64,000 nucleotides of DNA from Takifugu bimaculatus (taxonomy: Eukaryota; Chordata; Actinopteri; Tetraodontiformes; Tetraodontidae): NCBI GenBank assembly GCA_004026145.2, contig CP034979.1, positions 11,387,485 to 11,451,484 on the forward strand, written 5' to 3'. The position numbers and the translations under genes were made by a program. Below the pieces are notes generated by a model that was given only the letters and a program-made list of their open reading frames with translations, was not told the origin of the DNA and searched no databases. Within the stretch, counting starts at the first letter, position 1. Each line of letters starts with the position of its first letter. Shown here in pieces: positions 1-9,369 of this stretch.

Positions 1-3000
1 TGCTGCAGGGCGGTCTAGCCCAGCAGGAGTGGCGTGTTCCAGAGCTCCTTCACAGGTTGCTACAATATTTAGAGCCCAAACTCACACAGGTCTACAAAAA
101 TGTGCGGGAACGAATCGGCAGGTGAGGTCCATTCACACTTTTGGAATCAATCAGAAGAAAACCATTGAAGCCTTATTTGTTCTTCTTTACAGCGTGCTCA
201 CCTATATCTTCATGATCGACGTCAACTTGCCCTACACGCAGCCGACCACATCGCCGCGTATTTCAGACTTCACAGAGCGAATTCTGCTGCAGCTCAAACC
301 CCTCACAGAGGGCGACGAGGAGATCCAGAATCACGTGATCGAGGAGAATGAAGTGGAAGAGCAGGACGAGAGGACGCAAGCGATCAAGCTCTTCAAAACA
401 GGTGCGTCAAAGGTCTGGCACGTGATCGGAGCCGTGGGGATGACGTTTGGCTCGTGTGTGAAGCTCTGAATACCTTATCTCCCCAACGTGTGCAGTGCTG
501 AAGTGGTTGATTGCGAGCGCCGGCCGCTCCTTTTCCACTCCCGTCGCGGATCAACTACGTTTGCTTCCACTGCTGTTCAAGGTGAAACGCATCTGCAGCA
601 AAATGCTTTGACCAAAAACAAGGCCGGATTTCTTACCAATCATTTCTCTGCCTTCTCTCCCAGATTGCTCCAGTTGAGAACGACGACAGCTACGATGAAC
701 TGAAGAGAGATGCCAAAACCTGCCTGTCTCTGATGTCTCAGGAACTTCTCTACACAGAGCAGATCCCAATGGTTCTCGGTGTTCTCCAGGAGGTGAGATA
801 CCACAAAGCTTTTATGTCTTCTTGTGTAACAGAAGCACCCATTGTATAACCTGTAAAAGCTTTCTAATGAAAAAGTCTCGGCATTAGCCATGTCAGGGCT
901 AACGTGGTCAGCACGTGACATCTCTGTAAGGGCAAAAGGGTGACCCATTTTTAGAATTTCTGCTCCCCCGCCACGTTATTGGTCAAGCATGTGAGCACGC
1001 TGACATTGTCAATACACTATCGTTCATATCGCAGGACGCCTCCGATTCTTACTGACTTTTAGGTGATGACAGAGTGACTTTGTGCCACAGCTTCCGATCC
1101 CTTGTCTTAAAATGGGGAAAATTATCTTTGTTTTTTTGGCTGGTTTTATCTATCTTTAACAACCAAATACCAGTAAAAACAGTGAAATCTAAGGTTTCAG
1201 TCACCATGCTTTCAGGCTTATGAAATCAGAAAACCGAGTTTTGATACTCTGTTACCAGTTTGACATGTTAATACATTTAATTTAATAAATTGAATATTGA
1301 ATCATTAGAAACATTCAGGTTTAGAAATTGCATGGCAGCTTGATTACATTAAGCCTTAACAGTGTGCTCTCATCCAGAATGTTACCAGATTGTTACTGAT
1401 GGAAGATGGCTCTCTCATTGTGCACTGCAGATTGCCAGAAGCAGCTCCTGGCACGCTCGGTACACGGTGCTCACATACCTCCAAATAATGGTGTTTTACA
1501 ACCTGTTCACCTTCATGAGTGACCAGAAGTCCGTGGACGGTGTCCGAGCTTTGGTGGTGCAGCTGCTGGAGGACGAGCAGCTGGAGGTAAAACAGCCGTC
1601 TCTGTTGTTAGTTAAAACATGACACCCGTTTCCAAGGCTGGCATGAAATATCAGCTGGAAGACGTTTGAGATATGAACAAACACCCAGCAGCCTGGTTTA
1701 GAACATTCGCCAGGCTGTTGGCTAAAATACCCTCATTCATGCTAGCTGGCACTTCTGCTCCGCTGTAGTGATTCAGCACTCTCCTCCTGACTCTCAACTC
1801 TGTTCCTCCCCCTCTGGTCCTCTAGCTGTTGCTATGGAAACCACAGGCTGCAGTAATCTGTTGCTATAGCAATAATATCCAGAATGAAGGAGGATGAGAA
1901 TGAGAGGGATGGAGCAGAGACAAGGGGAAGAAAAGGGTGGATGGAAGTAGCCATTTTTATTTGGCCTTTTCAACTAACCTGAGCCGGATTCAGATTTTGA
2001 CTCGTAAAAGTTAATTCAGAAAATTCGTTCACAACCAATGTTCCCTCTAAGCTGCGCGCTTGCGCAATCGCGCCCTGCTTGCACATACTCGGCGCACAAG
2101 AAAATCTATGCAGCGCACAAAATAAAATTCAACAGAAACGTATTAATTAATTATTAATTTTAGAACTGATAGAATATAGTTAATTAGACCAGTAATATTG
2201 TTTTCAGTACCATCTCGTAACTCAATGAGCGACAGGTGCCCAGCCAATAATCCAATACAGTTCAATCACGCTACGCAGCCAATCGTAGCATTGACAGTGT
2301 TTGTGTATGTGCCCTGCCTTTACTCGCCGTGCACGTTAGCTAGCTAACAACAGTGCAGCGGAGTTAAGAGACGCAAATGCTAATCCCTTATCATGGCGAA
2401 ACGAACGGACAGAGACACATCCACTCATCATGGAATGGCTGTCGGAGTTCGTACAAATAGAAGAACAAGCGGTGAAACTGAGTGACTCTTCCTATGGTTA
2501 AAGCAGGACTCTCACATAGAACATAGTGCACATCTCATGAACAACAGGATTTTTGTCTTTTTCATCTTATGTGCTGCTGCCATTTGATTCTTTTAATAAG
2601 CCAGGTAACTTGCTGTGATCCAAGGTTTTGAACAAGCCTGATACTGGTGTGTGGCCACAGCGGACCCATCTGATGTTGCTCACAGTGCTCCTCAGGGTGC
2701 TCAGGGAGGGAAATTAGAGGGAACATTGTTCACAGCTGAATGCACCTCAGAGGATCATGAACGTCAGCCTGTGTGCACTCCTGACTTTTAACCTGAAACT
2801 TTCCACACCTTGTGATTTGTGTATTAGGTCAGAGAAATGGCTGCCACCACCCTCAGCGGATTCCTCCAGTGCACCTTCCTGTCCATGGATCCCCCTATGC
2901 AAGCACACTTTGAGGCCCTCTGCAAGACCCGCCTGCCTAAGAAGAGGAAACGGGAGCTTGGGTCTATAGTGGACATGATCCCATCTGCCGGTAGGCCGCT

Positions 3001-3413
3001 AAACTACTGAGTTCTTGCGAGCTGCACAATTGATCGCTCCTTATTTTTATGAATTGTTTGGCTGTTTTAGACCTGGTGCGGCGCCATGCCGGCGTTCTGG
3101 GCCTGAGCGCTTGTATTCTCTCCAGCCCGTACGATGTGCCCACCTGGATGCCCCAGCTGTTGATGGACCTGAGTGCTCACCTGAACGACACGCAGCCCAT
3201 CGAGGTAAGCGTGCTCACCTTTCGCCTTTATTCTGCCGGTTTTAACCGGTCCAGGCCTTAACTTGCGCTGGTCTCCAGATGACCGTGAAGAAAACGCTGT
3301 CCAACTTCAGGCGGACGCACCACGACAACTGGCAGCAGCATAAGCAACAGTTCACAGACGACCAGCTGCTGGTGCTGACCGACCTGCTGGTCTCCCCCTG
3401 TTACTACGCCTGA
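1..3413 (+). CDS. PSME4: Proteasome activator complex subunit 4 (PA200), C-terminal exons, 5' partial
   Basis: PA200 caps the 20S proteasome in nucleus and cytosol and promotes ATP- and ubiquitin-independent degradation, including of acetylated histones. Eight coding exons lie here: 1-121, 193-401, 496-581, 664-792, 1431-1586, 2828-2990, 3071-3204 and 3279-3413 (stop TGA 3411-3413). All introns are GT-AG and phases agree throughout, giving about 376 C-terminal residues of a roughly 1840-residue family protein; the N-terminal part lies left of the window. Recognised PA200 blocks include QQEWRVPELLHRLLQYLEP, VLTYIFMID, APVENDDSYDELKRDAK, RSSSWHARYTVLTYLQ, SSPYDVPTWMPQLLMDLSAH and FRRTHHDNWQQHKQQFTDD, all from the HEAT-repeat solenoid. 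The protein ends CYYA, the conserved tail that inserts into a 20S alpha-ring pocket in Blm10/PA200. Most introns are 71-94 nt; two are longer (638 and 1241 nt), the longest carrying a hAT-like element. Identity is near certain; teleosts can have two co-orthologues, so a/b status is open. Confidence 0.97.
1828..1873 (+). promoter_or_regulatory. Two RFX X-box-like motifs in a PSME4 intron
   Basis: GTTGCTATGGAAAC (1828-1841) matches the palindromic RFX X-box, and a second related copy, GTTGCTATAGCAAT, follows at 1860-1873. They lie in the intron upstream of the hAT element. Binding is inferred from motif only. Confidence 0.35.
2036..2728 (+). mobile_element. Non-autonomous hAT-like DNA transposon inside a PSME4 intron
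   Basis: Perfect 15-bp terminal inverted repeats, CAATGTTCCCTCTAA at 2036-2050 and its reverse complement at 2714-2728, bound a 693-bp element. It is flanked by an 8-bp target duplication with one mismatch (TTCACAAC 2028-2035, TTCACAGC 2729-2736), the duplication length typical of hAT transposons. No intact transposase is present; a short open stretch starting at 2394 (MAKRTDRDTSTHH) may be a relic of a transposase start, but this is a guess. The subterminal region is rich in GCGC, unlike the AT-rich middle. It sits in the intron between exons ending at 1586 and starting at 2828, which explains that intron's unusual length. Confidence 0.8.
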
Positions 3414-4390
3414 ACCCTGGTAAACACCTGAACGCCCCACAACATTCTGACACAAGCACATCCAGAACCTGCTGCCTCTGTCCCACAGGTGCCCGCCACA
3501 TTGTGAAGGAAGCTCTGTTTGACAGCCCCACCCCAGAGCGGCACCCCGAAGGACTGAAGAGTGTATTTATGTATTTAGCTCCTTTACATTATTAATATAC
3601 TTAATATTTAAGGATCAATCATTGCGGGGGTGAGTCACCTGCAGTTTGTAACATTTCTGTACAGTTTTTATTTTCCTCTCGAATGTTTGTTCCTCTCCTG
3701 AGAGTTGTTCTTTTTTGGGGGGGTTGAAGACATCAAACGGCGTCCTAGACATTTCTCAGGTTTTCTATCCTAAGTCTGAGCCAGCAGGTGGTCCAGTGTA
3801 GAACGCACTCATCACTATCTCACAGTGGTCCGCTGTTGGACACGAACCCCCGAGCTGATGACTGAACAGCGTCTCCTTACTGTCGTGTTGCACCCGCATC
3901 GGTCTGCGGGCCTTTGTGATTATGCATCTTGTATGTAAATGACATGGAATTGTGACAAATATGCACAAGCATATGTATTTTATTTTTGTTTCCTTTTCTT
4001 TCTTTTGAAGTGCTCCTATATGAGTTTTATTTTTGTCATAAAGATTATTTGAATGCTGAGTTAGATGACTTTTAGAAGTGATCTGCACCTCCAGAGAAGA
4101 GGGAGAGGGCGAGCTCCCCCCACCCCCCCGCCACTGTGACCTGTGATGCGTTTGCTGTGAGGACCTCATCATCGTTGCTCGTATGTCTGGTGCGAATCCA
4201 CAACCAGAAGCGCCCGTTCCCAGTCGTGACCTCTTCCCACCGATGTCCGATACATTTTCACACCGTTTACAGTTCAGTTGGAGCATTTAGTACCTCACCT
4301 ATGTATAGTGTAGTGCCAAAATTTCAGTGATCATTTTAGACTGTTTGCTTTATCGAATGATAATAAATTTGTAATAAAAAAATGGATTTA
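3414..4390 (+). other. PSME4: PSME4 3' UTR, possibly split by a 69-nt intron
   Basis: This non-coding stretch follows the PSME4 stop. Two AATAAA polyadenylation signals close it, at 4362-4367 and 4373-4378. Six bases after the stop codon there is a plausible donor (CTG|GTAAAC, GT at 3420-3421), and TGTCCCACAG ends at 3488, so a 69-nt UTR intron like the neighbouring coding introns is possible. No open frame of family similarity was seen in it. Confidence 0.65.
4362..4378 (+). terminator. Polyadenylation signals for PSME4
   Basis: Two overlapping-range AATAAA hexamers (4362-4367 and 4373-4378) lie about 950 bases after the PSME4 stop, and no other strong hexamer comes earlier in the 3' UTR. 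Confidence 0.6.
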
Positions 4391-4809
4391 GTGCTTCTTT
4401 TGGAAGGTCAAAATGGACATGCGGCATGTCTGAGCTCTCCAGATCCATCCCTGCATACTTGGAACAAAATGGAGCCTTCAAACCTCGGCGTAAGCTAAAT
4501 AAAGCAGCCTGAAGATGAAGTACACCGTCAGACTTCTCCAAACTACCAGCAGAATGTGTGGTTGCGTGAAAGCGCTGGTGCGCATGCGCAGACACGTAGG
4601 CAGTGACCTCATACTCATTTTTTCAGTGCACGTCGGATGACCGTCGCTCCTGAAATAAGATGGAAATGTGGAGGAAGAAATGCTACAAAGGGCTCCTGCC
4701 AACACGCGTCCAGTATTGAACTGGACATCCGGGCGGCTCAGGTTGCCGAATATTCTGTTGGCTTTGGATGCTGAAAGACCTTTTTCTTGTTTGTTCTGCT
4801 GCTGCCGCG
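4391..4809 (+). promoter_or_regulatory. GPR75: Probable GPR75 promoter with NRF1 motif and non-coding first exon
   Basis: A perfect NRF1 palindrome, TGCGCATGCGCA, lies at 4579-4590. It is followed by a GC-richer stretch ending in a good splice donor (CCGCG|GTGCGT, GT at 4810-4811). Human GPR75 has a non-coding first exon and its whole coding region in a second exon, and a good acceptor (CTCTTCCAG ending at 5940) precedes the coding exon here, so a first exon ending at 4809 is a reasonable model. The transcription start is not visible in the sequence. Confidence 0.45.
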
Positions 4810-4979
4810 GTGCGTTCAATTACCGTCAGCGCTTGATGATGGAAATGGGCTCATCTGACTGATGCTCGGACAAAGATCAACCACAGACGGTCGGTTATGG
4901 TGTCTGGTCGTGACGGAGATGGGGAAATAATGAGCTTTAAATGTTGATACATGATGAAAATGATCGGTCATTTATGCAC

Positions 4980-5007
4980 GTGTGTGTGTGTGTCTGTGTG
5001 TGTGTGT
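4980..5007. repeat. Imperfect (GT)n microsatellite
   Basis: A short GT run is interrupted by one CT, within the presumed GPR75 5' intron. Confidence 0.85.
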
Positions 5008-5143
5008 TATGGGCGCATTAATGGCCAAACGCAGACATTTACAAGCGTCACATATTTTTTTTTTATCAAATATGGGTTTATTTCAGTGGAAACTGCTCCT
5101 TATATGTAACCCAATGGCAAAATTAAGGTTATTTGTTTATTAA

Positions 5144-5168
5144 TGTGTGTGTGTGTGTGTGTGTGTGT
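5144..5168. repeat. (TG)n microsatellite
   Basis: An uninterrupted TG run of about 12 units lies directly left of the Tc1/mariner remnant. Confidence 0.9.
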
Positions 5169-5176
5169 ATTATACA

Positions 5177-5878
5177 TACACTGCGTTTCAAATTATTATG
5201 CAAATTGTATTTAAGTGTCAAAGATAAATTTTCTTGTTGGCTCGTTAAATACATGGATGGATGGTGGTGTGTCTCAGGGCTCTTTGCATCACTGGAATCA
5301 AGCTCAGACACCTTTAATAATTAGTTTGCCAGTTGAGCCCAAATATGTTGCACATTCTTAAGCAGACCCCCTTTTCAAGCAATATGGGGATGAAACAGGA
5401 CCTCTGCTGCTGATAAGCATGAAAGAGTTGAATGCCTTGCACAAGGATTGAAAACCTTGGGTATTTCACCCAAACTTAAGGATCTGAGGTGGATTCAGAG
5501 CCCCCGTGGGTTGCTGCAGATGAAGGGACAATGAGGAAGGTTTAAGAGGGCAGGTGCTAAAATGCCATTACAAAGCAGCAACGTCTGGTTCCCCTGATGA
5601 GTCCCCTGAACCCTGGAGGGCGGCGGAGTCATGATTCGGAGCATCCTGAAGCTAAATATCCGTGAGGGTGGGAGTCCGTTCACACCCCAACAGCAGCTCT
5701 GGGCGTCTATTCTGACGTCCTGCAAAGATTCAAGCAGAAACTCTCCAAAAACTCACAAGTTCAATGGATGCAAGAATTGTGAAGCTGCGATCAAATAAGG
5801 GCACCTGTCTGTAATCTATAGCATGTTCTCAAACTCTGTGGTGCGTAATCATTTGCATAATCGTTTGGAACGCGGTGT
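5177..5878 (+). mobile_element. Decayed, internally deleted Tc1/mariner-type element
   Basis: The left end (5179 onward, CACTGCGTTTCAAATTATTA) and the right end (to 5877) are imperfect terminal inverted repeats of about 28 bases. A TA precedes the left end; the right target base pair has decayed. Inside are short pieces of a plus-strand Tc1-like transposase region: the 5' part near 5380-5460 and the 3' part near 5615-5790 (for example a block reading GGGVMI, then LTSCKDSSRNSPKTHKFNGC), with the catalytic middle missing and frames broken. The order and wording match a Tc1-like family common in fish genomes, recalled rather than searched. It lies in the presumed GPR75 5' intron and cannot make transposase. 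Confidence 0.8.
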
Positions 5879-6032
5879 GTTTAAAATGCCCGCCATTGTT
5901 TTTATTATTGGTATTTATTGACGGGCCTCATCTCTTCCAGCTCCAGACGGACCCCCGGTGGCACAGACAGTCGGTGCTGTGGTGAGGATGCAACACTGAC
6001 GCTCACGTCCGTTGTGAATCAGTAAGATTACA

Positions 6033-7424
6033 ATGAACGCCACCGTTGCCCAGTCCGACCTGGTGGATGTGCCGAGGCAGCAGCTCTTCAATGGCACCGA
6101 GGCGCCGGGCGGCTGGGCCGCCATCCACGCCGCCACGCTGACCTTCTGCTCCCTCCTCCTCATCTTCATCTTCTGCCTGGGCTCCTACGGCAACCTGGTG
6201 GTGTTCCTCTCCTTCTTCGACCCGGTGTTCCGCAAGTTCCGCACCAACTTCGACTTCATGATCCTGAACCTGTCCTTCTGCGACCTTTTCATCTGCTGCG
6301 TCACCGCTCCCATGTTCGCGCTGGTGCTGTTCCTGGACGCGGGCGGGGGCGGCGGCGTGTCCAAGAGCTTCTGCTTCGCCTTCCATCTGACCAGCTCGGG
6401 CTTCATCATCATGTCCCTGGAGACGGTGGCCGTCATCGCTCTGCACAGGCTGCGCATGGTTTTGGGGCAGCAGCCCAACCGGACGGCCTCGTTCCCGTGC
6501 ACGCTCACGCTCACTGCCCTGCTGTGGACCTCCAGCTTCACCATGGCCGCCCTGCTCACCATGCGGGCGTACCCTCACAGAGACGGACCCTGCTTGCCTC
6601 ACTTTGGCCTGAGAGGCGACCAGGCCAGGGTCGTGCTGTACGTTTACCTCGCGGACTTTGCCTTTTGCGTCGCCGTGGTGTCCGTGTCTTACCTGATGAT
6701 CGCGCACACCCTCAGAAAGAACGTCCAAGTGAGGAAGTGCCCCATCATCGCCGTGGACGCCGCCTGCCCTCAACCCCCGCCGCCTCTCATCGCGGCAGGC
6801 TTCGAGAACATGCAGTGCGCCGTCCAAGGCCAACCTCTGTACCGCAACCAGGCCTACAACAAGCTGCAGAACGCTCAGGCGCCTTCGTACGCCAGCCAGC
6901 CCGTAGCTCCGGGAGCGGCTCAGGGAGCCACCTGCTGCCAGCTGGTGTCCACGGTCAACCTGGCCACAGCCAAAGACTCCAAGGCCGTCTTCACCTGCGT
7001 CGTCATCGTCTTCTCGGTGCTGCTCTGCTGCCTGCCGATGGGGGTTTCGCTAGCACAAGACGTGCTGTCGCCAGAGAGCAGCTTTGCCCATTATCAGTTC
7101 GAACTGTGCGGCTTTGTGCTCATTTTTGTCAAGTCCGGCGTCAACCCGTTCGTGTACTCCCGCAACAGCGCGGGCCTCCGCCGCCGCGTGCTGTGCTGCG
7201 TCCAGTGGGCGGCGCTGCGCTTCCTCTGCTGCAAGCACAAAACGCGCCTGCACGCCATGGGGAAGGGCGGCCTGGAAGCCAATCGCCACAAATCCTCCCA
7301 CCACGAGACCAACTCGGCGTACGTGCTGTCGCCGAAGCCCCAGAGGAGGCTGGTGGACCAGGCCTGCGGGCCCAGCAACTCCAGGGACTGCGGCGTGAGT
7401 CCGAAGGCGACGGCCTGGGCGTAA
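6033..7424 (+). CDS. GPR75: G-protein-coupled receptor 75, main open frame (receptor body)
   Basis: GPR75 is a plasma-membrane class A receptor; 20-HETE and CCL5 have been proposed as ligands with Gq signalling, and human loss-of-function variants associate with leanness. The 463-codon frame starts at the first ATG after a splice acceptor ending at 5940; residues MNAT give an N-terminal glycosylation sequon and NGT at 20-22 a second. TM1 carries GN (N54), TM2 LNLSFCD (D84), the TM3 end has HRLRM (H138) instead of DRY as in the family, and TM7 has NPFVY (N371-Y375). C114 and C187 suit the usual extracellular disulphide. A run of five glycines at 104-108 lies in the first extracellular loop. 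The frame stops at 7422-7424, about 78 codons short of the human protein (540), because the conserved tail continues in other frames to 7660. It lies between PSME4 and ERLEC1, as in human. Confidence 0.95.
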   Translation: MNATVAQSDLVDVPRQQLFNGTEAPGGWAAIHAATLTFCSLLLIFIFCLGSYGNLVVFLSFFDPVFRKFRTNFDFMILNLSFCDLFICCVTAPMFALVLFLDAGGGGGVSKSFCFAFHLTSSGFIIMSLETVAVIALHRLRMVLGQQPNRTASFPCTLTLTALLWTSSFTMAALLTMRAYPHRDGPCLPHFGLRGDQARVVLYVYLADFAFCVAVVSVSYLMIAHTLRKNVQVRKCPIIAVDAACPQPPPPLIAAGFENMQCAVQGQPLYRNQAYNKLQNAQAPSYASQPVAPGAAQGATCCQLVSTVNLATAKDSKAVFTCVVIVFSVLLCCLPMGVSLAQDVLSPESSFAHYQFELCGFVLIFVKSGVNPFVYSRNSAGLRRRVLCCVQWAALRFLCCKHKTRLHAMGKGGLEANRHKSSHHETNSAYVLSPKPQRRLVDQACGPSNSRDCGVSPKATAWA

Positions 7425-7660
7425 GCCTTGCCCCCCGAGCACCTCGACGCCCATCAACACCCGCATCGAGCCCTACTACAGCATATACAACAGCAGCCCC
7501 TCCGCGGGGCCCAGCTCTCCCCTCCAGCCTGCAGCCGGTCAGCTCTCAGACGTTCGCCTTCGCCAAGTCCTACGTGGCGATGCACTACCACACCCACCAG
7601 GACACGCTCAGAGACTTCGAAAGCTCTTCAGTGCAACAGATCCCCGTTCCCTCGGTGTAG
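7425..7660 (+). pseudogene. GPR75: GPR75 C-terminal tail displaced into two other frames
   Basis: After the in-frame TAA at 7422-7424 the conserved GPR75 tail continues. STPINTRIEPYYSIYNSSPS is read in the +1 frame from 7444, and SYVAMHYHT through SSSVQQIPVPSV, the family's exact C-terminus, is read in the +2 frame from about 7529 to the TAG at 7658-7660. Each step equals one extra base. Removing two bases would give about 541 residues against 540 in human. The first slip lies near 7400-7436 (beside a run of six C) and the second between about 7490 and 7529 (beside GGGGCCC). Both are error-prone contexts, so sequencing or assembly error is more likely than gene decay. The label describes the sequence as given, not a claim that the gene is dead. 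Confidence 0.85.
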
Positions 7661-8500
7661 CCGGGGAGCCGCGGATCGCCGCAGCTGCCGTAGTTTACGC
7701 TCAAAGGTGCATTGGAACAGTCCTGCTTCCCGTGTTTGAAAACTCATTTGTCTTATCGTTTCCAAAACAAGCGTTGTCCTCAAAGAAGGTGTCCAAAGAG
7801 TCCCGGAGTGAAGAAGAGTGTTATTGTTGCAGCCGCCCGTCATTTGTACCTGCGTCTTCTGCAGGAAAAGAAATGTGTGAACCTCGCTCCCTTTTCAACA
7901 CTGTAAATGTTTTGGATGTGTTCCCTTTTTACACTGCTGCAAGAAATAAGGAGGGGATCCATTTCTGCCTTTATTGGGACAAATGTGTGAAAACAAAATA
8001 GACCTTTGGCCTTCTGAACAGGCTTCATCAACAGGCTGATACTCACATGGAAACAAAACAGCTGCAGTTCCAAAATCTTGTAATTTTTGCACACACTGGT
8101 TCATTTGGCTGATCGTATATATGTGTGTGTGTATAAAATTAAGAGTATTTTTGTAAATACTGTATAATCCTACCTGAAATTTGATGTGCTCCTTTCAGTC
8201 CTGGATCTTAACTCTTTTGGAATCAAGATCGAAGCCATTCGTTGATCTATAACCGGATGATTCCTCAATATTAGAACTGACTGGAATGGGCATTTCCTCT
8301 CACCTGTTTCGCTGTGTTAGTGCACATTTGATTTTGAAGCACCAGTACTTCACCAGTGATTTTGTTGTCTTGCCCACCAAACGCTGGCTTCAGCCCGAGA
8401 CGGCACCTCATTGTTAAATATATGAAAAGGTGTTGAAGTATTTCACAAGTCTGGTTGTTTTTGGATAAATAATGTCTAAAATCTAATATGCACGGCGTCA

Positions 8501-8514
8501 GCGCCCCCTGGTGG
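8501..8514 (-). promoter_or_regulatory. CTCF-type motif (perfect core match)
   Basis: On the minus strand this reads CCACCAGGGGGCGC, fitting every position of the vertebrate CTCF core CCASYAGRKGGCRS. It lies in the GPR75 3' UTR, near the convergent end with ERLEC1. Occupancy is inferred from motif only. Confidence 0.5.
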
Positions 8515-8726
8515 CCATTTCATGACATTACACATCCCTGAAAGTAACTATTTTTTTTGTCTTTTCCAACAAAGAAATGTTAAATTAAAAAGATGGGGTA
8601 TCTATTTTGCGTCAGGAGGCCGCAACTATAATATGTATTTGTTCAAATAGTATTTGATTATGACTACCTGTATGCAAACAATATCTGCATTTTGAATGAT
8701 GATAAAGCTGCATATGCCGATATTAA

Positions 8727-8732
8727 AATAAA
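8727..8732 (+). terminator. Polyadenylation signal for GPR75
   Basis: AATAAA on the plus strand, about 1.07 kb after the last GPR75 coding base and about 200 bases from the ERLEC1 signal on the other strand. Confidence 0.55.
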
Positions 8733-8924
8733 CTGTGAATGGGACAGAAGTGACGATTCGTGACTGCGTTTTATTCTGGGTAAAAGCAGCAGCATTGTTT
8801 GTTTTAGCAGCGACCAGGATCCCAGTGTAAAGCATCAGACCAGACAACCCCTGCAGATCGTCCTCGTCATTTTTTTTTTTTTTTGTTACTGTTACTCGGT
8901 TTCCACAGCACCCACTAAGCATAA

Positions 8925-9369
8925 GTTACACTCATTCTGCATTTTATTAAACCACACATTCTTAGTGCAGGTGCCCCTTCTCCCATCTGCAAACGTCACC
9001 GTGGAGCATATGGTGCATGCCCCTCCATACACAGGCATGCTCAGGAACCACTGATTCCCCTCTATAATTCCAGAACCCCCGATCATTAATTTGTTCAACA
9101 CAAATATGAGCAGAACAAGCGATTGCCCGAGTCCCTTAAGCCCGATTTGGCTGTGATATACGAACATCAAAACACGGCCCAGGGCTGTGCTCCTCCACAC
9201 ACGAAGTCCAACCACATCGCCGCCTTCGTTCTGATGTGCCGGGCGTCTCTGCTCTTCCTATCAGAACTGTATGTGATACCAAATGTCCCCCGTCTCCAAC
9301 CGCAGCCCGTCTCCGTCTGTTCCGTCCTCTCCTCTCCGGATCCTTCATGTGCCGTTGCTCTTGTTCAAG
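8925..9369 (-). other. ERLEC1: ERLEC1 3' UTR
   Basis: This is non-coding sequence between the ERLEC1 stop (9370-9372) and its likely polyadenylation site. Nothing else was recognised in it. Confidence 0.5.
8943..8948 (-). terminator. Polyadenylation signal for ERLEC1
   Basis: Plus-strand TTTATT, read as AATAAA on the minus strand, lies about 420 bases beyond the ERLEC1 stop. A further minus-strand AATAAA near 8768-8775 is an alternative that would overlap the end of the GPR75 transcript. Confidence 0.5.

Larger units (their letters stand above)
7661..8750 (+). other. GPR75: GPR75 3' UTR
   Basis: This non-coding stretch runs from the conserved tail stop to just beyond an AATAAA at 8727-8732. 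It contains a perfect CTCF core match at 8501-8514. No open frame in it resembles a known protein. Confidence 0.6.

Noticed and set aside
6003..6833. 276-codon open frame on the minus strand over GPR75
   Set aside because: It is antisense to the receptor, of low-complexity H/R/E/G-rich composition, and arises from the GC-rich third positions of GPR75 codons.
6497..7660. 387-codon plus-strand frame overlapping GPR75
   Set aside because: Only its last 44 or so codons (the real GPR75 tail) are meaningful; the rest is an out-of-frame shadow of the receptor.
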